This document shows positions 7,618-16,196 of a stretch of DNA of 40,206 nucleotides, in pieces. Source of the stretch: Syntrophomonadaceae bacterium (GTDB lineage: Bacteria; Bacillota; Syntrophomonadia; Syntrophomonadales; Syntrophomonadaceae); contig JAAYJK010000006.1 in the NCBI GenBank assembly GCA_012522955.1, positions 1 to 40,206 on the forward strand, given 5' to 3'. The notes beneath the pieces were generated by a model, which made no database searches, was not told the origin of the DNA, and saw nothing but the letters and a program-made list of their open reading frames with translations. Positions within the stretch are counted from its first letter, which is position 1. Every line of letters starts with the position of its first letter. The position numbers and the translations under genes are program-made.

Positions 7618-9114
7618 CTAATCTCCCACCGACTTGATCCCGAGTAGTTCCAATTCCTGCGGGTTCAAACCTATCCCCCGCAGCATTAACCGGTTGCCCC
7701 TCAGGCTGTCGATGGCATTAATACCCATGCCGCCCATCATTTCCTGAATCTCATGCCCCCAAGCTGATACAAGGTTTTTTGCTCTTTTTCGGCCCCATTC
7801 CGGGTTTAGTCGTTTGCTCAATTCCGGGTTGGTAGTAGCCAATCCCCAATTGCACTTACCCGTAAAGCACATCTGACACATGTGACAGCCCAAGGCGACC
7901 AAGGCCGCAGAGGCAATATAGACTGCATCGGCCCCCAGAGCGATGGCTTTAATTACATCTGCACTGTTTCGTATGCCACCAGCCACCACCAGGGAAGTTT
8001 GCTGCCGAATTCCTTCATCTCTCAAGCGGCTGTCTACCACAGCCAGTGCCATTTCAATAGGTATGCCTACGTTGTCTCTTATTCTCATAGGCGCAGCACC
8101 GGTGGAACCCCGGAATCCATCAATAACCAATATGTCGGCGCCGGCCCTTACGATACCGGAAGCTATGGCCCCAATATTATGAACTGCCGCCACTTTTACT
8201 GCAATGGGTTTGCTATAGCCGCTGGCCACTTTCAAGGTTTCAATCAGCTGATCCAAGTCTTCGATAGAGTAAATATCATGATGGGGGGCTGGAGATATGG
8301 CATCCGACCAGGCCGGAATCATCCGGGTCAGGGAAACTGCTTCACTTACCTTTTCGCCGGGCAGGTGTCCGCCAATGCCTGGTTTGGCCCCTTGACCGAT
8401 CTTTATTTCAATGGCAGCTGAATTTTCCAGGTATCCCGGATGTACTCCAAACCTGCCTGAGGCTACCTGTACTAGGGCACAAGAACCGAATTCCTTCAAA
8501 TCCGGGTGCAGTCCCCCTTCACCGGTATTCCAGAATGTGCCCAGTTCCCGGGCTGCTGCCGACAGGGATTTCTGTACATTTAAACTGACCGAACCAAAGG
8601 ACATGGCTGAAAACATAATAGGCAGCTGCAAATGAAGATAGGGTTTTTCCTCCCCCTCCATATTTGCCCCTTTATTGCCCAGGTAAGTGGTCAATTCCAT
8701 GGGTTCCCGTAAGGGATCAATGGAAGGATTGGTTACCTGACTGGCATTGAGCAGTATATGATCAAAATAACTCTTATAGGGCCTGGGATTACCCATACCG
8801 GTTAATAGAACCCCTCCGCTATCAGCCTGACGGTACAGTTCTCTTAAATTAGCCGATTTCCAGTGGCTATTTTGCCTAAAGATTACCGGAAAATCAGTAA
8901 TGCTTATAGCTCGGGTAGGGCATAAGACCGCACAGCGCTGGCAAGCCACACATTTTTCCTCTTCCACCCACATCCAGCCATCACTTTCCATATGATGAAC
9001 CTCATTGGCGCACTGTCCCACACAAACCCCACACTGTATACATCGATTAAGGTCGCGCTCTACTTTAAATACCGGGGTGCTCATCCCTGGGCCTGTATTT
9101 AATGGAACACCCAT
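7618..9114 (-). CDS. Glutamate synthase FMN subunit with N-terminal ferredoxin domain
   Basis: The 498-residue protein starts with a two-cluster ferredoxin domain (Cys 25/28/31/35 and 55/58/61/65). The FMN-binding glutamate synthase barrel follows: SAMSFGS, NTGEGGLHPD, QGAKPGIGGHLPG, DGFRGSTGAAP, and a [3Fe-4S] region CHMCQMCFTGKC near residue 415. The barrel reduces the 2-iminoglutarate formed from 2-oxoglutarate and ammonia to glutamate. The amidotransferase and GXGXG domains of normal GltB are separate neighbours, which is the archaeal-type arrangement. The gene lies 15 bases after the amidotransferase gene. Confidence 0.92.
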   Translation of the reverse strand: MGVPLNTGPGMSTPVFKVERDLNRCIQCGVCVGQCANEVHHMESDGWMWVEEEKCVACQRCAVLCPTRAISITDFPVIFRQNSHWKSANLRELYRQADSGGVLLTGMGNPRPYKSYFDHILLNASQVTNPSIDPLREPMELTTYLGNKGANMEGEEKPYLHLQLPIMFSAMSFGSVSLNVQKSLSAAARELGTFWNTGEGGLHPDLKEFGSCALVQVASGRFGVHPGYLENSAAIEIKIGQGAKPGIGGHLPGEKVSEAVSLTRMIPAWSDAISPAPHHDIYSIEDLDQLIETLKVASGYSKPIAVKVAAVHNIGAIASGIVRAGADILVIDGFRGSTGAAPMRIRDNVGIPIEMALAVVDSRLRDEGIRQQTSLVVAGGIRNSADVIKAIALGADAVYIASAALVALGCHMCQMCFTGKCNWGLATTNPELSKRLNPEWGRKRAKNLVSAWGHEIQEMMGGMGINAIDSLRGNRLMLRGIGLNPQELELLGIKSVGD

Positions 9115-9129
9115 AAATCTCCCCTCCCT

Positions 9130-10251
9130 TCAGGCCGACTGGGCCTTAATGACTTCCGCTTCAATTAGCTTTTCTTTACCATATAGTAGTCCAATTACCG
9201 GTTCACCTCCGCCCGGAGACCAGATCCGATCCGGTGATGGTTCAACCACCTTGATGGCCCCTTCTTCACTGCTCACGTACAAACAGTCACCTTTCTCAGC
9301 CGCCACCAGGGGCCGCAGTTTAATGCGGTCATTAATGGCCATCATGCCATTTCCGGTAGCAACTATGATGGAGAAGGGACCATTCAGCAAGAGGCTGGCA
9401 TAGGTCCTCCTTAAGCGGCCTTGCTGGCTGTTTTCCATATCCACCCACATAGGGGCTGATATAACATCTACCGTGTCTTCCAAACTCAAAGCATGGCGCC
9501 GCATGAGCAGGTCCACCGCATAAGTGATAACCTCAGTATCTGTCTGCAGAGAACAGGTATAACCATACATCTCCAAAAACCGGCGGTTAGTGCTGTAAGA
9601 AGATATCTCTCCATTATGGACCACCGACCAGTTTAAGAGGGTGAAGGGATGAGCGCCTCCCCACCAACCCGGAGTGTTGGTGGGAAAACGGCCATGAGCA
9701 GTCCACAGGTAAGCTGAATAGTCGTCCAGTCGGAAGAATTCCCCGATGTCTTCCGGATAACCTACTCCCTTAAAAGCCGCCATATTCTGGCCGCTGGAAG
9801 CTACATAGGCTCCGCAGATACAGGAGTTAATATACATTACCGAGCGGAAAATAAATTCGGCCGGGTCTATTTCTTCCTGGTACAGGCGTCCCTCCTTGGG
9901 CTGGGCAAAATAACGCCATATTACGGGAGCATGATGAATTCGGGCCTGTCTTCTTACCGGCACCGGACCCTGCAAAGCTATGTCAAAATTGTGGTTCAGA
10001 TGATATTCACACTCTTCTCTGGCCTTTTCGTGATCATAATATATATGCAAGGCATAGTGCCGGGCGTACTCAGGATAAATCCCATAGGCGGCAAAGCCAC
10101 CTCCCAGCCCGTTGGAGCGCTGATGCATATTAGCTATGCAGGAGATAATAGTTTGGCCATTAAAGCTCTGGCCGGAGCGGTTCAAAATACCGGCAATAGC
10201 GCATCCACTGGGTATTCTTATTTCTCCCTCTCTTAAGCTCATCTGTTCCAC
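9130..10251 (-). CDS. Class II glutamine amidotransferase subunit of glutamate synthase
   Basis: This 373-residue Ntn-type glutaminase corresponds to the first domain of GltB. The nucleophile is the Cys of PSGCAIAGILNRSG (about residue 18), so about 17 residues would have to be removed to expose it; IPSGC extensions are usual in this stand-alone subfamily. Other hallmarks are AHGRFPTNT, WSVVHNGEISSY and QTDTEVITYAVD. It releases ammonia from glutamine for the FMN subunit encoded next. The gene is 12 bases after glnA, so glutamine synthetase and the glutaminase of GOGAT are made from one message. Confidence 0.9.
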   Translation of the reverse strand: MEQMSLREGEIRIPSGCAIAGILNRSGQSFNGQTIISCIANMHQRSNGLGGGFAAYGIYPEYARHYALHIYYDHEKAREECEYHLNHNFDIALQGPVPVRRQARIHHAPVIWRYFAQPKEGRLYQEEIDPAEFIFRSVMYINSCICGAYVASSGQNMAAFKGVGYPEDIGEFFRLDDYSAYLWTAHGRFPTNTPGWWGGAHPFTLLNWSVVHNGEISSYSTNRRFLEMYGYTCSLQTDTEVITYAVDLLMRRHALSLEDTVDVISAPMWVDMENSQQGRLRRTYASLLLNGPFSIIVATGNGMMAINDRIKLRPLVAAEKGDCLYVSSEEGAIKVVEPSPDRIWSPGGGEPVIGLLYGKEKLIEAEVIKAQSA

Positions 10252-10263
10252 TCCTCTCTTGCT

Positions 10264-11610
10264 TTAGTAACGTTTAAGGTACTCCCTGATTTCCCAAGGG
10301 GTGACGCTTAAGCGATAAGAGTCACACTCAGCTTCCTTGGCCGCCATGAATTTAGGCAGAATATGGGGTCCTAAGGCCTTCTTAATCACTTCATCCCCCT
10401 TTAAATCTTCCAGGGCTTCTTCCAGTGATCCGGGCAGACTGGGTATATTCAGCGCTACTCTCTCCTCTTTGCTCATATGATAAATGTTTTGATCAATGGC
10501 AGCCGGGGGTTCGATTTTATTCCTGATTCCATCCAATCCAGCAGCCAGCATTACGGCCATGGCCATATAAGGGTTGCACATGGGATCCGGATGCCGTACT
10601 TCGATACGGGTGGAGGATCCACGCTTGGCCGGAACCCGGACCAGGCAGGAGCGATTTTTCTCGGACCAAGCTATATAAACTGGAGCTTCATAACCAGGCA
10701 CCAGGCGTTTATAGGAGTTGATGCTGGAATTAGTGACAGCGGTAAGACCCCGGGCATGAGCCATGATTCCGCCCATGTACCAGCGGGCAATATCACTTAA
10801 ACCATGGGGGCTGTTGGCATCATAAAAAACATTTACTCCCTCCAAATTGCTCAAGGACTGGTGAGTATGCATGCCGGAACCATTGATGCCGGCAATAGGT
10901 TTGGCCATAAAAGTAGCATGCAAGCCGTGGCGCTCGGCCAGCGATTTTACTACCAGTTTAAAGGTTTGTATATCATCGGCTACTCTTACTGCGGGGCCAT
11001 ACTTAAAGTCAATTTCATGCTGTCCCGGAGCTACCTCGTGATGAGAAGCTTCGATTTCAAAGCCGATATCCTCCAGAGTACAAACCATATCCCGGCGGGC
11101 ATCCTCACCCAGATCGATAGGAGCTATATCAAAATAGGCGGCATCATCCTGGGTGGCCAGGATAGGCTTGCCCTGTTCGTTGACCAGGAACAGGAAAAAC
11201 TCACATTCCGGACCTGCATTCATTATATATCCCATATCCAGGGCTTCCTGGACTATCCGCTTTAGATTGGTGCGGGGATCACCGATAAATGGTTCCATAT
11301 CCGGTGTATATACATCACAGATCAGCCTAGCTACAGCACCGTTGGAAGGCCTCCAGGGGAATATGGCGAAAGTATCCGGGTCGGGAATCAAAAACATATC
11401 TGATTCCTCAATGTTGGCAAACCAGTTGATAGATGAACCATCAAACATTAAATCACCATCCAGGGCTTTCTCCAACTGGGAAACGGGAATGGCGATATTT
11501 TTTAGTATGCCGGCAATATCAGTAAACTGCATTCTTATAAAACGCACCCCATGGGCTTTCACTTTTTCCATAACTTCGATCTTTTTTTCTTTCGGAATGT
11601 TAAAACTCAT
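10264..11610 (-). CDS. glnA: Glutamine synthetase type I
   Basis: The 448-residue enzyme makes glutamine from glutamate, ammonia and ATP. Landmarks are [10 protein letters not shown] (substrate/beta-grasp domain), PECEFFLF, the metal/ATP site [11 protein letters not shown], the glutamate site [18 protein letters not shown] and [19 protein letters not shown]. Length and sequence fit the GSI-alpha group of Gram-positives, which is controlled by feedback and protein partners rather than adenylylation. ATG 11610 is chosen because AAGGAG lies 8 bases upstream; the GTG at 11619 overlaps that site. It overlaps the ANTAR gene by 11 bases, indicating coupled translation with its probable regulator. 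Confidence 0.95.
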   Translation of the reverse strand: MSFNIPKEKKIEVMEKVKAHGVRFIRMQFTDIAGILKNIAIPVSQLEKALDGDLMFDGSSINWFANIEESDMFLIPDPDTFAIFPWRPSNGAVARLICDVYTPDMEPFIGDPRTNLKRIVQEALDMGYIMNAGPECEFFLFLVNEQGKPILATQDDAAYFDIAPIDLGEDARRDMVCTLEDIGFEIEASHHEVAPGQHEIDFKYGPAVRVADDIQTFKLVVKSLAERHGLHATFMAKPIAGINGSGMHTHQSLSNLEGVNVFYDANSPHGLSDIARWYMGGIMAHARGLTAVTNSSINSYKRLVPGYEAPVYIAWSEKNRSCLVRVPAKRGSSTRIEVRHPDPMCNPYMAMAVMLAAGLDGIRNKIEPPAAIDQNIYHMSKEERVALNIPSLPGSLEEALEDLKGDEVIKKALGPHILPKFMAAKEAECDSYRLSVTPWEIREYLKRY

Positions 11611-12196
11611 CTCCATCACTCCTTTTTTCTTTAAGCTCAGTTCCCAATCTATCCAAGATTTCCACCGCCACTTGTCTTAAGGTTACACTTCTTCTCATGG
11701 CCTCTTTTTGAATAAAGCGATGAGCTTCCTGTTCGCTCATATTCAATTTGTCTATCAACTGTCCTTTAGCTTTGTCGGTAATTTTACGGGTCTGTAAAGT
11801 GTCCTCCAGTTTTCTTATCCGTTCTCTAAGGTTATTCTCCCTTCTCCAGTAATAGAGGGCTGCTTCTATGGCTGGTACCAGAGAATTATGATTGACGGGT
11901 CTGATTAAATAATGATAATTCCTGGCCTGGGGGAAAACATCGCTATCAACTAACAATAGTACTGCTGCTAATTGATCCTGGGCTATTATCTCCGCCACCT
12001 TAAAGCCTCTGTTTCCATCCAAAGCACTATCTATGATAACTAGATCGGGAAACAGGGAACGGGTTCTGCGCAAAGTATGAGCAATATCTGCTGTCTCTGC
12101 ACTTAGCGTATGTCCAGCCCAACGCAGGATTTCAGTAATTAGTTTTCTTTCCGCTGCGGCCGAACTGGCAACTAGTATTTTTCCTCCCAATGGCAT
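11600..12196 (-). CDS. ANTAR-domain antiterminator with degenerate receiver domain (NitR-like)
   Basis: The protein has about 198 residues. Residues 1-120 form a CheY-like receiver, and a short coiled coil (about 125-145) leads to an ANTAR RNA-binding three-helix domain ([20 protein letters not shown], then [22 protein letters not shown]). ANTAR proteins bind paired hexaloop hairpins and prevent transcription termination. The receiver keeps an Asp in VIIDSAL (about 56). It lacks the acidic pair after beta-1 (LVASSAA) and has Arg in place of the conserved Lys (LIRPV), so phosphorylation is doubtful. Its own leader carries a matching RNA target. ANTAR regulators beside glnA are known in clostridia (NitR); a signal from glutamine synthetase is possible but inferred. 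Confidence 0.9.
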   Translation of the reverse strand: MPLGGKILVASSAAAERKLITEILRWAGHTLSAETADIAHTLRRTRSLFPDLVIIDSALDGNRGFKVAEIIAQDQLAAVLLLVDSDVFPQARNYHYLIRPVNHNSLVPAIEAALYYWRRENNLRERIRKLEDTLQTRKITDKAKGQLIDKLNMSEQEAHRFIQKEAMRRSVTLRQVAVEILDRLGTELKEKRSDGDEF

Positions 12197-12240
12197 CACC
12201 TGCCTTCATTCTTATCCCTTGGGCAACCGTTAATGGGCGC

Positions 12241-12303
12241 AAAAAAGCGTCCAAGATATGTATTGCAACGCCGTAATAGTGGCCTTTAACATATCTTGGA
12301 CGC
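12241..12303 (-). terminator. Leader attenuator of the ANTAR-glnA-glutamate synthase operon
   Basis: On the minus strand a perfect 15-bp stem (12303-12289 with 12261-12247, arm GCGTCCAAGATATGT) encloses 27 bases and is followed by TTTTTT (12246-12241). This is a strong intrinsic terminator that ends 44 bases before the ANTAR start codon. The 5' arm shares bases with the second ANTAR-type hairpin, so the two structures are mutually exclusive. Confidence 0.85.
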
Positions 12304-12340
12304 CTTTGTCCTTAATGATACTCCGTCTTTGGTTCATCAT
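12293..12340 (-). promoter_or_regulatory. Predicted ANTAR target: tandem hexaloop hairpins P1 and P2
   Basis: Transcript order: P1 (12340-12315) has outer pairs ATGATG/TATCAT, a 2x2 internal loop, CC/GG and hexaloop AAAGAC. P2 (12316-12293) has outer pairs ATT/GAT, a 2x2 internal loop, GGAC/GTCC and hexaloop AAAGGC. Both loops have A at position 1 and G at position 4, the known requirement for ANTAR recognition. The loops are 17 bases apart. The 3' arm of P2 is part of the terminator stem, the classic antitermination layout. The structure was folded by eye. Confidence 0.75.
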
Positions 12341-12357
12341 TTTACATGCCCAGATAT

Positions 12358-12386
12358 ATTTTATATGCTCAGGATGAATCCTGCAA
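12358..12386 (-). promoter_or_regulatory. Probable promoter of the ANTAR-glnA operon
   Basis: On the minus strand, TTGCAG (12386-12381), 17 bases, TAAAAT (12363-12358). Transcription would begin near 12351, about ten bases before hairpin P1, so the whole ANTAR target and terminator would lie in the 5' leader. The match to the sigma-A consensus is moderate. Confidence 0.5.
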
Positions 12387-12603
12387 TGCTTATAAGTCAG
12401 GAATATTGTATACTTCAGCGGCACTGCTTGATTTTTTTCCTCTATTGTCCGATATTGAGTAGGCAGACTAATAGTGGTTCTAAATGCCCTCCAAAATATT
12501 ATGGGGTCTGAACACTATCACCACCGTTCAGGCAAAGCATATCCTTGGTGAACCTGCAGGCACCAAGAAGCGGACTAAAAGGATTGGGAAAGGATTTGAT
12601 GGC

Positions 12604-14277
12604 ATGAAGATTACTCTAGCCCAATTAAATCCCACTGTGGGAGATATCCCAGGCAACATTAATGCTCTGACAGCAGCATTTTATGAGGCTCATAAGGAAG
12701 GGTCCGATCTCCTGGTGCTCCCCGAGCTGTATCTTAGCGGCTATCCCCCTCAGGACTTGCTGGATCGGGCCTGGTTTATCCAAGGCATTATGCAGGGCTT
12801 GGAACGAATCCGGGACCTGTCCCGGGAACTACCCTCACCGGGAATCTTGCTGGGCACTCCCTATCCCGGTCAGCGTCCCGGCAAAGGATTGTATAACTCG
12901 GCCTTGCTCATGGCTGGGGGTGAGATAGTGGCCCTTCGCCATAAATCCTTGCTGCCCAGCTACGATGTTTTTGACGAAGCCCGGTACTTTGATCCAGCCC
13001 CCCTTATCGAACCGGTTTGCTTTAGAAACCAGGTTCTGGGCATCAGTATTTGTGAAGATGCCTGGAATGACCCTGCTTTATGGCCCCAGCAGCGAATGTA
13101 CACTTTAGACCCCATTCAAATTCTGGCCGATAAAGGGGCCCAGCTATTTATAAATATTTCCGCCTCTCCCTTTCATGTGGGCAAGGAAGACCTTCGTTTC
13201 CAAATATTGAAGAGTCATAGCCGCAAACACCAGTCAAGCTTTATCTACTTAAATCAGGTGGGGGGTAATGACGAGTTAATTTTCGATGGCCGCAGCATGG
13301 TTCTTGGCGCCCAAGGCCAGACCTTAAAGGTATTCCCCGGTTTTGAGGAACACCTGGCCACCATTGACACTGCACATCTTTCCAAGCCGGGTTCTTATTA
13401 TCCCAAGGATCCCATCCAGTCCACATACCAGGCCCTGGTATTGGGAATCCGGGACTATATGAAAAAATGCGGTTTTACTAAAGCAGTGCTGGGACTTTCC
13501 GGGGGAATAGATTCGGCTCTAACCGCTTGCCTGGCCTGTACCGCAGTGGGCCCAGCCAATGTCCTGGGCATCTCTATGCCCAGCTCTCATTCCTCCCGGG
13601 GCAGTATTGAAGACTCCCGTCTGCTGGCCGGCAAGCTGGGCATGGAATTTAAGCTTATACCCATTACCAGCCTTTATGAAGCTTATATTGATACCCTGAA
13701 CCCACACTTCAAAAACCGCTCAGCGGATACTGCCGAAGAAAACCTGCAAGCCCGGATACGGGGTAATCTTCTCATGGCTTTTTCCAATAAATACGGCCAC
13801 CTGCTCCTTTCTACCGGCAATAAAAGTGAAATGGCCCTGGGCTATTGCACCCTCTATGGCGACATGAGCGGGGGCCTAAGTGCCTTGGCTGATGTGCCCA
13901 AGACCTTGGTTTATCAACTAAGTCATTACATTAACCGGGAGAGAGAGATTATCCCGAGCCAGATTATTAGCAAACCCCCTTCAGCTGAATTAAGACCCGG
14001 ACAGCTAGATCAGGATGACCTGCCCCCTTATGAGGTACTGGATAGGATACTGCACTACTACATCGAAGAGTCTCTTTCCGTACGGGATTTAATCCATATG
14101 GGCTTTGAACGAGAAATGGTGAAATGGATAGTAAAGAAAGTAGACGGCAATGAATACAAACGCCGCCAGGCTGCACCGGCTCTGAAGGTCACCGGCAAAG
14201 CATTCGGCATGGGCCGCAGAATGCCCATGGCCGCCAAAATTGATAGCGGGGAAGGTTCGGGATTATCACCTTTTTAA
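12604..14277 (+). CDS. nadE: Glutamine-dependent NAD+ synthetase
   Basis: The 557-residue two-domain enzyme amidates nicotinic acid adenine dinucleotide to NAD+. The N-terminal nitrilase-fold glutaminase carries the Glu-Lys-Cys triad at about E41 (VLPELYLSGYPPQDL), K114 (RHKSLLPSYDVFDE) and C150 (ISICEDAW). The C-terminal synthetase has the pyrophosphatase loop LGLSGGIDSALTA (about 297-308) and LLSTGNKSE. ATG 12604 is preferred over an in-frame ATG 40 codons upstream because MKITLAQLNPTVGDIPGN is the usual N-terminus and AAAGGA precedes it. It stands alone on the plus strand, divergent from the ANTAR operon and convergent with amtB. Glutamine use fits its neighbourhood. Confidence 0.95.
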   Translation: MKITLAQLNPTVGDIPGNINALTAAFYEAHKEGSDLLVLPELYLSGYPPQDLLDRAWFIQGIMQGLERIRDLSRELPSPGILLGTPYPGQRPGKGLYNSALLMAGGEIVALRHKSLLPSYDVFDEARYFDPAPLIEPVCFRNQVLGISICEDAWNDPALWPQQRMYTLDPIQILADKGAQLFINISASPFHVGKEDLRFQILKSHSRKHQSSFIYLNQVGGNDELIFDGRSMVLGAQGQTLKVFPGFEEHLATIDTAHLSKPGSYYPKDPIQSTYQALVLGIRDYMKKCGFTKAVLGLSGGIDSALTACLACTAVGPANVLGISMPSSHSSRGSIEDSRLLAGKLGMEFKLIPITSLYEAYIDTLNPHFKNRSADTAEENLQARIRGNLLMAFSNKYGHLLLSTGNKSEMALGYCTLYGDMSGGLSALADVPKTLVYQLSHYINREREIIPSQIISKPPSAELRPGQLDQDDLPPYEVLDRILHYYIEESLSVRDLIHMGFEREMVKWIVKKVDGNEYKRRQAAPALKVTGKAFGMGRRMPMAAKIDSGEGSGLSPF

Positions 14278-14306
14278 GAATGGGAACCCCCCCACTGTCG
14301 TCTAAC

Positions 14307-15665
14307 TCAGGACTGTAATCCCACCAGTCGATCATTGACACTCATATCCTCATAGGCATAGGCATCTTCACCATGCAGTGAAGCATCCAGGCCTACTTCT
14401 TCTTCGGCATCGGAGACCCGCAAGGGTATCACTTTGCTAATTACTTTTAGAAGCAGCAGAGTTATCAAGCCAGCATAGACATAGGTTGCTGCTACTGCCA
14501 GAACCTGTACCCCAAACAGCTCTAGGCCTCCGAACAACAAGCCATCAGCCCCAGCCGGGTTAACCGCAGTGGAAGCAAATATACCGGTGGCCAGAGCTCC
14601 TACAGTACCTCCCACTCCATGGATACCAAAGGCATCCAAGGAATCGTCATATCCCAGGTATTTTTTGATTCTGCTTACAAATAGATAACAGATAGGACCT
14701 ACCATAATTCCCATTACTACTGCGGAGAGAGGGCTGACAAAACCAGCTGCCGGAGTAATGGCCACCAGACCCGCTACTGCACCGCTAACCGCACCGAAAA
14801 CGGTAGGTTTGCCATGGTGTATCCATTCTGTTGCTACCCAGGAAATGGCTCCAGCGGCGGCACAGGTATTGGTTACCAGGAAAGCCAGGCCGGCAATTCC
14901 ATCAGCGGCCAGAGCACTGCCGGCATTAAAGCCAAACCAGCCAAACCACAACAAGGCAGCTCCGAGAACTGTAAAAGGAAGATTATGAGGCACTATAACA
15001 TCCCGGTCTTTGCCCAGGCGTTTGCCAATAAACAAAGCTACTACCAACCCAGATACTCCGGAACTAATATGAACTACCGTACCTCCCGCAAAATCCAGTG
15101 CTCCCAGCTGGCCCAGCCAGCCTCCTCCCCATACCCAGTGGGCTACCGGATCATAAACCAGAGTGGTCCACAAGAGAACGAAGAGTACAAAGGCTGAAAA
15201 CCTCATCCTTTCTGCAAAAGCGCCACTGATTAAGGCGGCGGTAATAATGGCAAACATCAGCTGAAAGGCCACAAAAACATAATGGGGTATGGTATTGGCA
15301 TAATCGGGACTAGGGAAAATACTAACCCCATGCAGCCCCAGGAAATTTAGATTGCCTATGATGCTGCCCAGATCCGGTCCAAAGGCCAGGGTATAACCCA
15401 ACAATACCCATTGCACCGATACCAGAGCCATTACCGCAATGCATTGCATCATAATACTCAAGACATTTTTCTTACGTACCATACCTCCGTAGAAAAAAGC
15501 CAACCCAGGGGTCATAAGCAGGACCAGGGCCGAGCAAATGATGATGAAAGCGGTGTTTCCTGAGTCTACCAGAATTTCCTCGGCAGCCAGTGCCGGCATG
15601 TTGCTGATCAATATGATCAGCAAGGCCAATATTAATATCAGGCCTATCTTTCTCTTTTCTTTCAT
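14307..15665 (-). CDS. amtB: Ammonium transporter Amt
   Basis: The 452-residue membrane protein has an N-terminal signal-like segment (hydrophobic core LILILALLIILI, likely cut after ALA) followed by about eleven transmembrane helices. The twin pore histidines are visible in DFAGGTVVHISSG and GIHGVGGTVGALATG, and the periplasmic ammonium site region in PGLAFFYGGMVRKKN. ATG 15665 is chosen because AAGGAGG precedes it by 7 bases; an in-frame ATG 16 codons earlier lacks one. It lies downstream of glnK on the same strand, the usual pair in which P-II plugs the channel when nitrogen is plentiful. A long hairpin sits between the two genes. Confidence 0.95.
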   Translation of the reverse strand: MKEKRKIGLILILALLIILISNMPALAAEEILVDSGNTAFIIICSALVLLMTPGLAFFYGGMVRKKNVLSIMMQCIAVMALVSVQWVLLGYTLAFGPDLGSIIGNLNFLGLHGVSIFPSPDYANTIPHYVFVAFQLMFAIITAALISGAFAERMRFSAFVLFVLLWTTLVYDPVAHWVWGGGWLGQLGALDFAGGTVVHISSGVSGLVVALFIGKRLGKDRDVIVPHNLPFTVLGAALLWFGWFGFNAGSALAADGIAGLAFLVTNTCAAAGAISWVATEWIHHGKPTVFGAVSGAVAGLVAITPAAGFVSPLSAVVMGIMVGPICYLFVSRIKKYLGYDDSLDAFGIHGVGGTVGALATGIFASTAVNPAGADGLLFGGLELFGVQVLAVAATYVYAGLITLLLLKVISKVIPLRVSDAEEEVGLDASLHGEDAYAYEDMSVNDRLVGLQS

Positions 15666-15686
15666 AAGAAAACCTCCTTTTTTTGG

Positions 15687-15736
15687 GCAAAGGCACCTGT
15701 GAACAAAATCCATTTCCTGTTCACAAAGGCCTTTGC
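15687..15736 (-). other. Long interrupted hairpin between glnK and amtB
   Basis: Paired arms GCAAAGGC (15736-15729) with GCCTTTGC (15694-15687) and TGTGAACA (15725-15718) with TGTTCACA (15705-15698) are separated by a 3x3 internal loop and closed by a 12-base loop. The hairpin ends a few bases before the A-rich ribosome-binding site of amtB and has no T-run on the minus strand. It looks like an mRNA processing, stability or translation-control element rather than a terminator. Confidence 0.55.
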
Positions 15737-15764
15737 TTTATAAACCAATCGTCTATGCTAATCA

Positions 15765-16103
15765 CTATAGAGCCTTTTCTCCCTGCTCCCGGGTACGAAT
15801 TCTTATGATGTTTTCTACCGGATAGATAAATATTTTTCCATCTCCTATCTGCCCCGTACGGCAGACCTCTTGTATCCTCTGCACTATCTTGTCTACCGCG
15901 TCATCTGGGCTTACAATTTCAATTTTCACCTTGGGGAACAAGTCTACCGACACCTCCTGTCCCCGGTAATACTGCTTGATGTCTTTTTGCAGTCCCCGAC
16001 CCATCACATTATAGACAGTCATTCCCCGGACCTCTAATTCATTCAGGGCCGCTTTCAGCTCTTCCAGTTTGATTGGACGTATAATAGCTTCAATCTTTTT
16101 CAT
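15765..16103 (-). CDS. glnK: Nitrogen regulatory P-II protein
   Basis: At 112 residues it has exactly the canonical P-II length when started at ATG 16103 (GGAGG 8 bases upstream). It shows the P-II N-terminus KKIEAIIRPIKLEE, a T-loop (about 37-55), the FPKVKIEIV strand, the ATP-site signature RTGQIGDGKIFIYPVE (about 81-96) and a C-terminal RIRT. P-II trimers read ATP/ADP and 2-oxoglutarate and gate Amt channels. Gln39 is kept, but position 51, the usual uridylylated Tyr, is Val (YRGQEVSVD), so this copy is probably not uridylylated. It is followed by amtB and preceded by an attenuator-like hairpin. Confidence 0.93.
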   Translation of the reverse strand: MKKIEAIIRPIKLEELKAALNELEVRGMTVYNVMGRGLQKDIKQYYRGQEVSVDLFPKVKIEIVSPDDAVDKIVQRIQEVCRTGQIGDGKIFIYPVENIIRIRTREQGEKAL

Positions 16104-16150
16104 CCTAATCACCTCCTCTCATTGATTTAACCTAAGATGCTGTACTTAAA

Positions 16151-16196
16151 AGAGGCCTGAATTCCCAATAATTTTGGAATCCAGGCCTCTTTGCCC
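16151..16196 (-). terminator. Terminator/attenuator before glnK with ANTAR-like hexaloop
   Basis: On the minus strand a 15-bp stem with one G-T pair (16190-16176 with 16165-16151, core AGAGGCCTG/CAGGCCTCT) is followed by a short TTTAAG. It could end carA transcripts or control glnK. Its 5' arm overlaps a smaller alternative hairpin, GGGC-AAAGAG-GCCT (16196-16183), whose hexaloop has A1 and G4 like the ANTAR target at 12.3 kb. AAAGGC also occurs about 20 bases upstream (16217-16212), but no clean stem surrounds it. Confidence 0.6.

Noticed and set aside
7882-8421. Long antisense frame of 179 codons in the FMN glutamate synthase gene
   Set aside because: It is a shadow frame on the opposite strand of a well-conserved gene, with no family resemblance. 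The same reasoning removes those at 10804-11265, 11153-11680 and 14814-15197.
12230-12424. Small minus-strand frame of 64 codons
   Set aside because: It lies across the promoter, ANTAR hairpins and terminator of the glnA operon leader and resembles no protein.
12484-12603. Forty-codon N-terminal extension of nadE
   Set aside because: The residues do not resemble NadE and the family N-terminus begins at ATG 12604.
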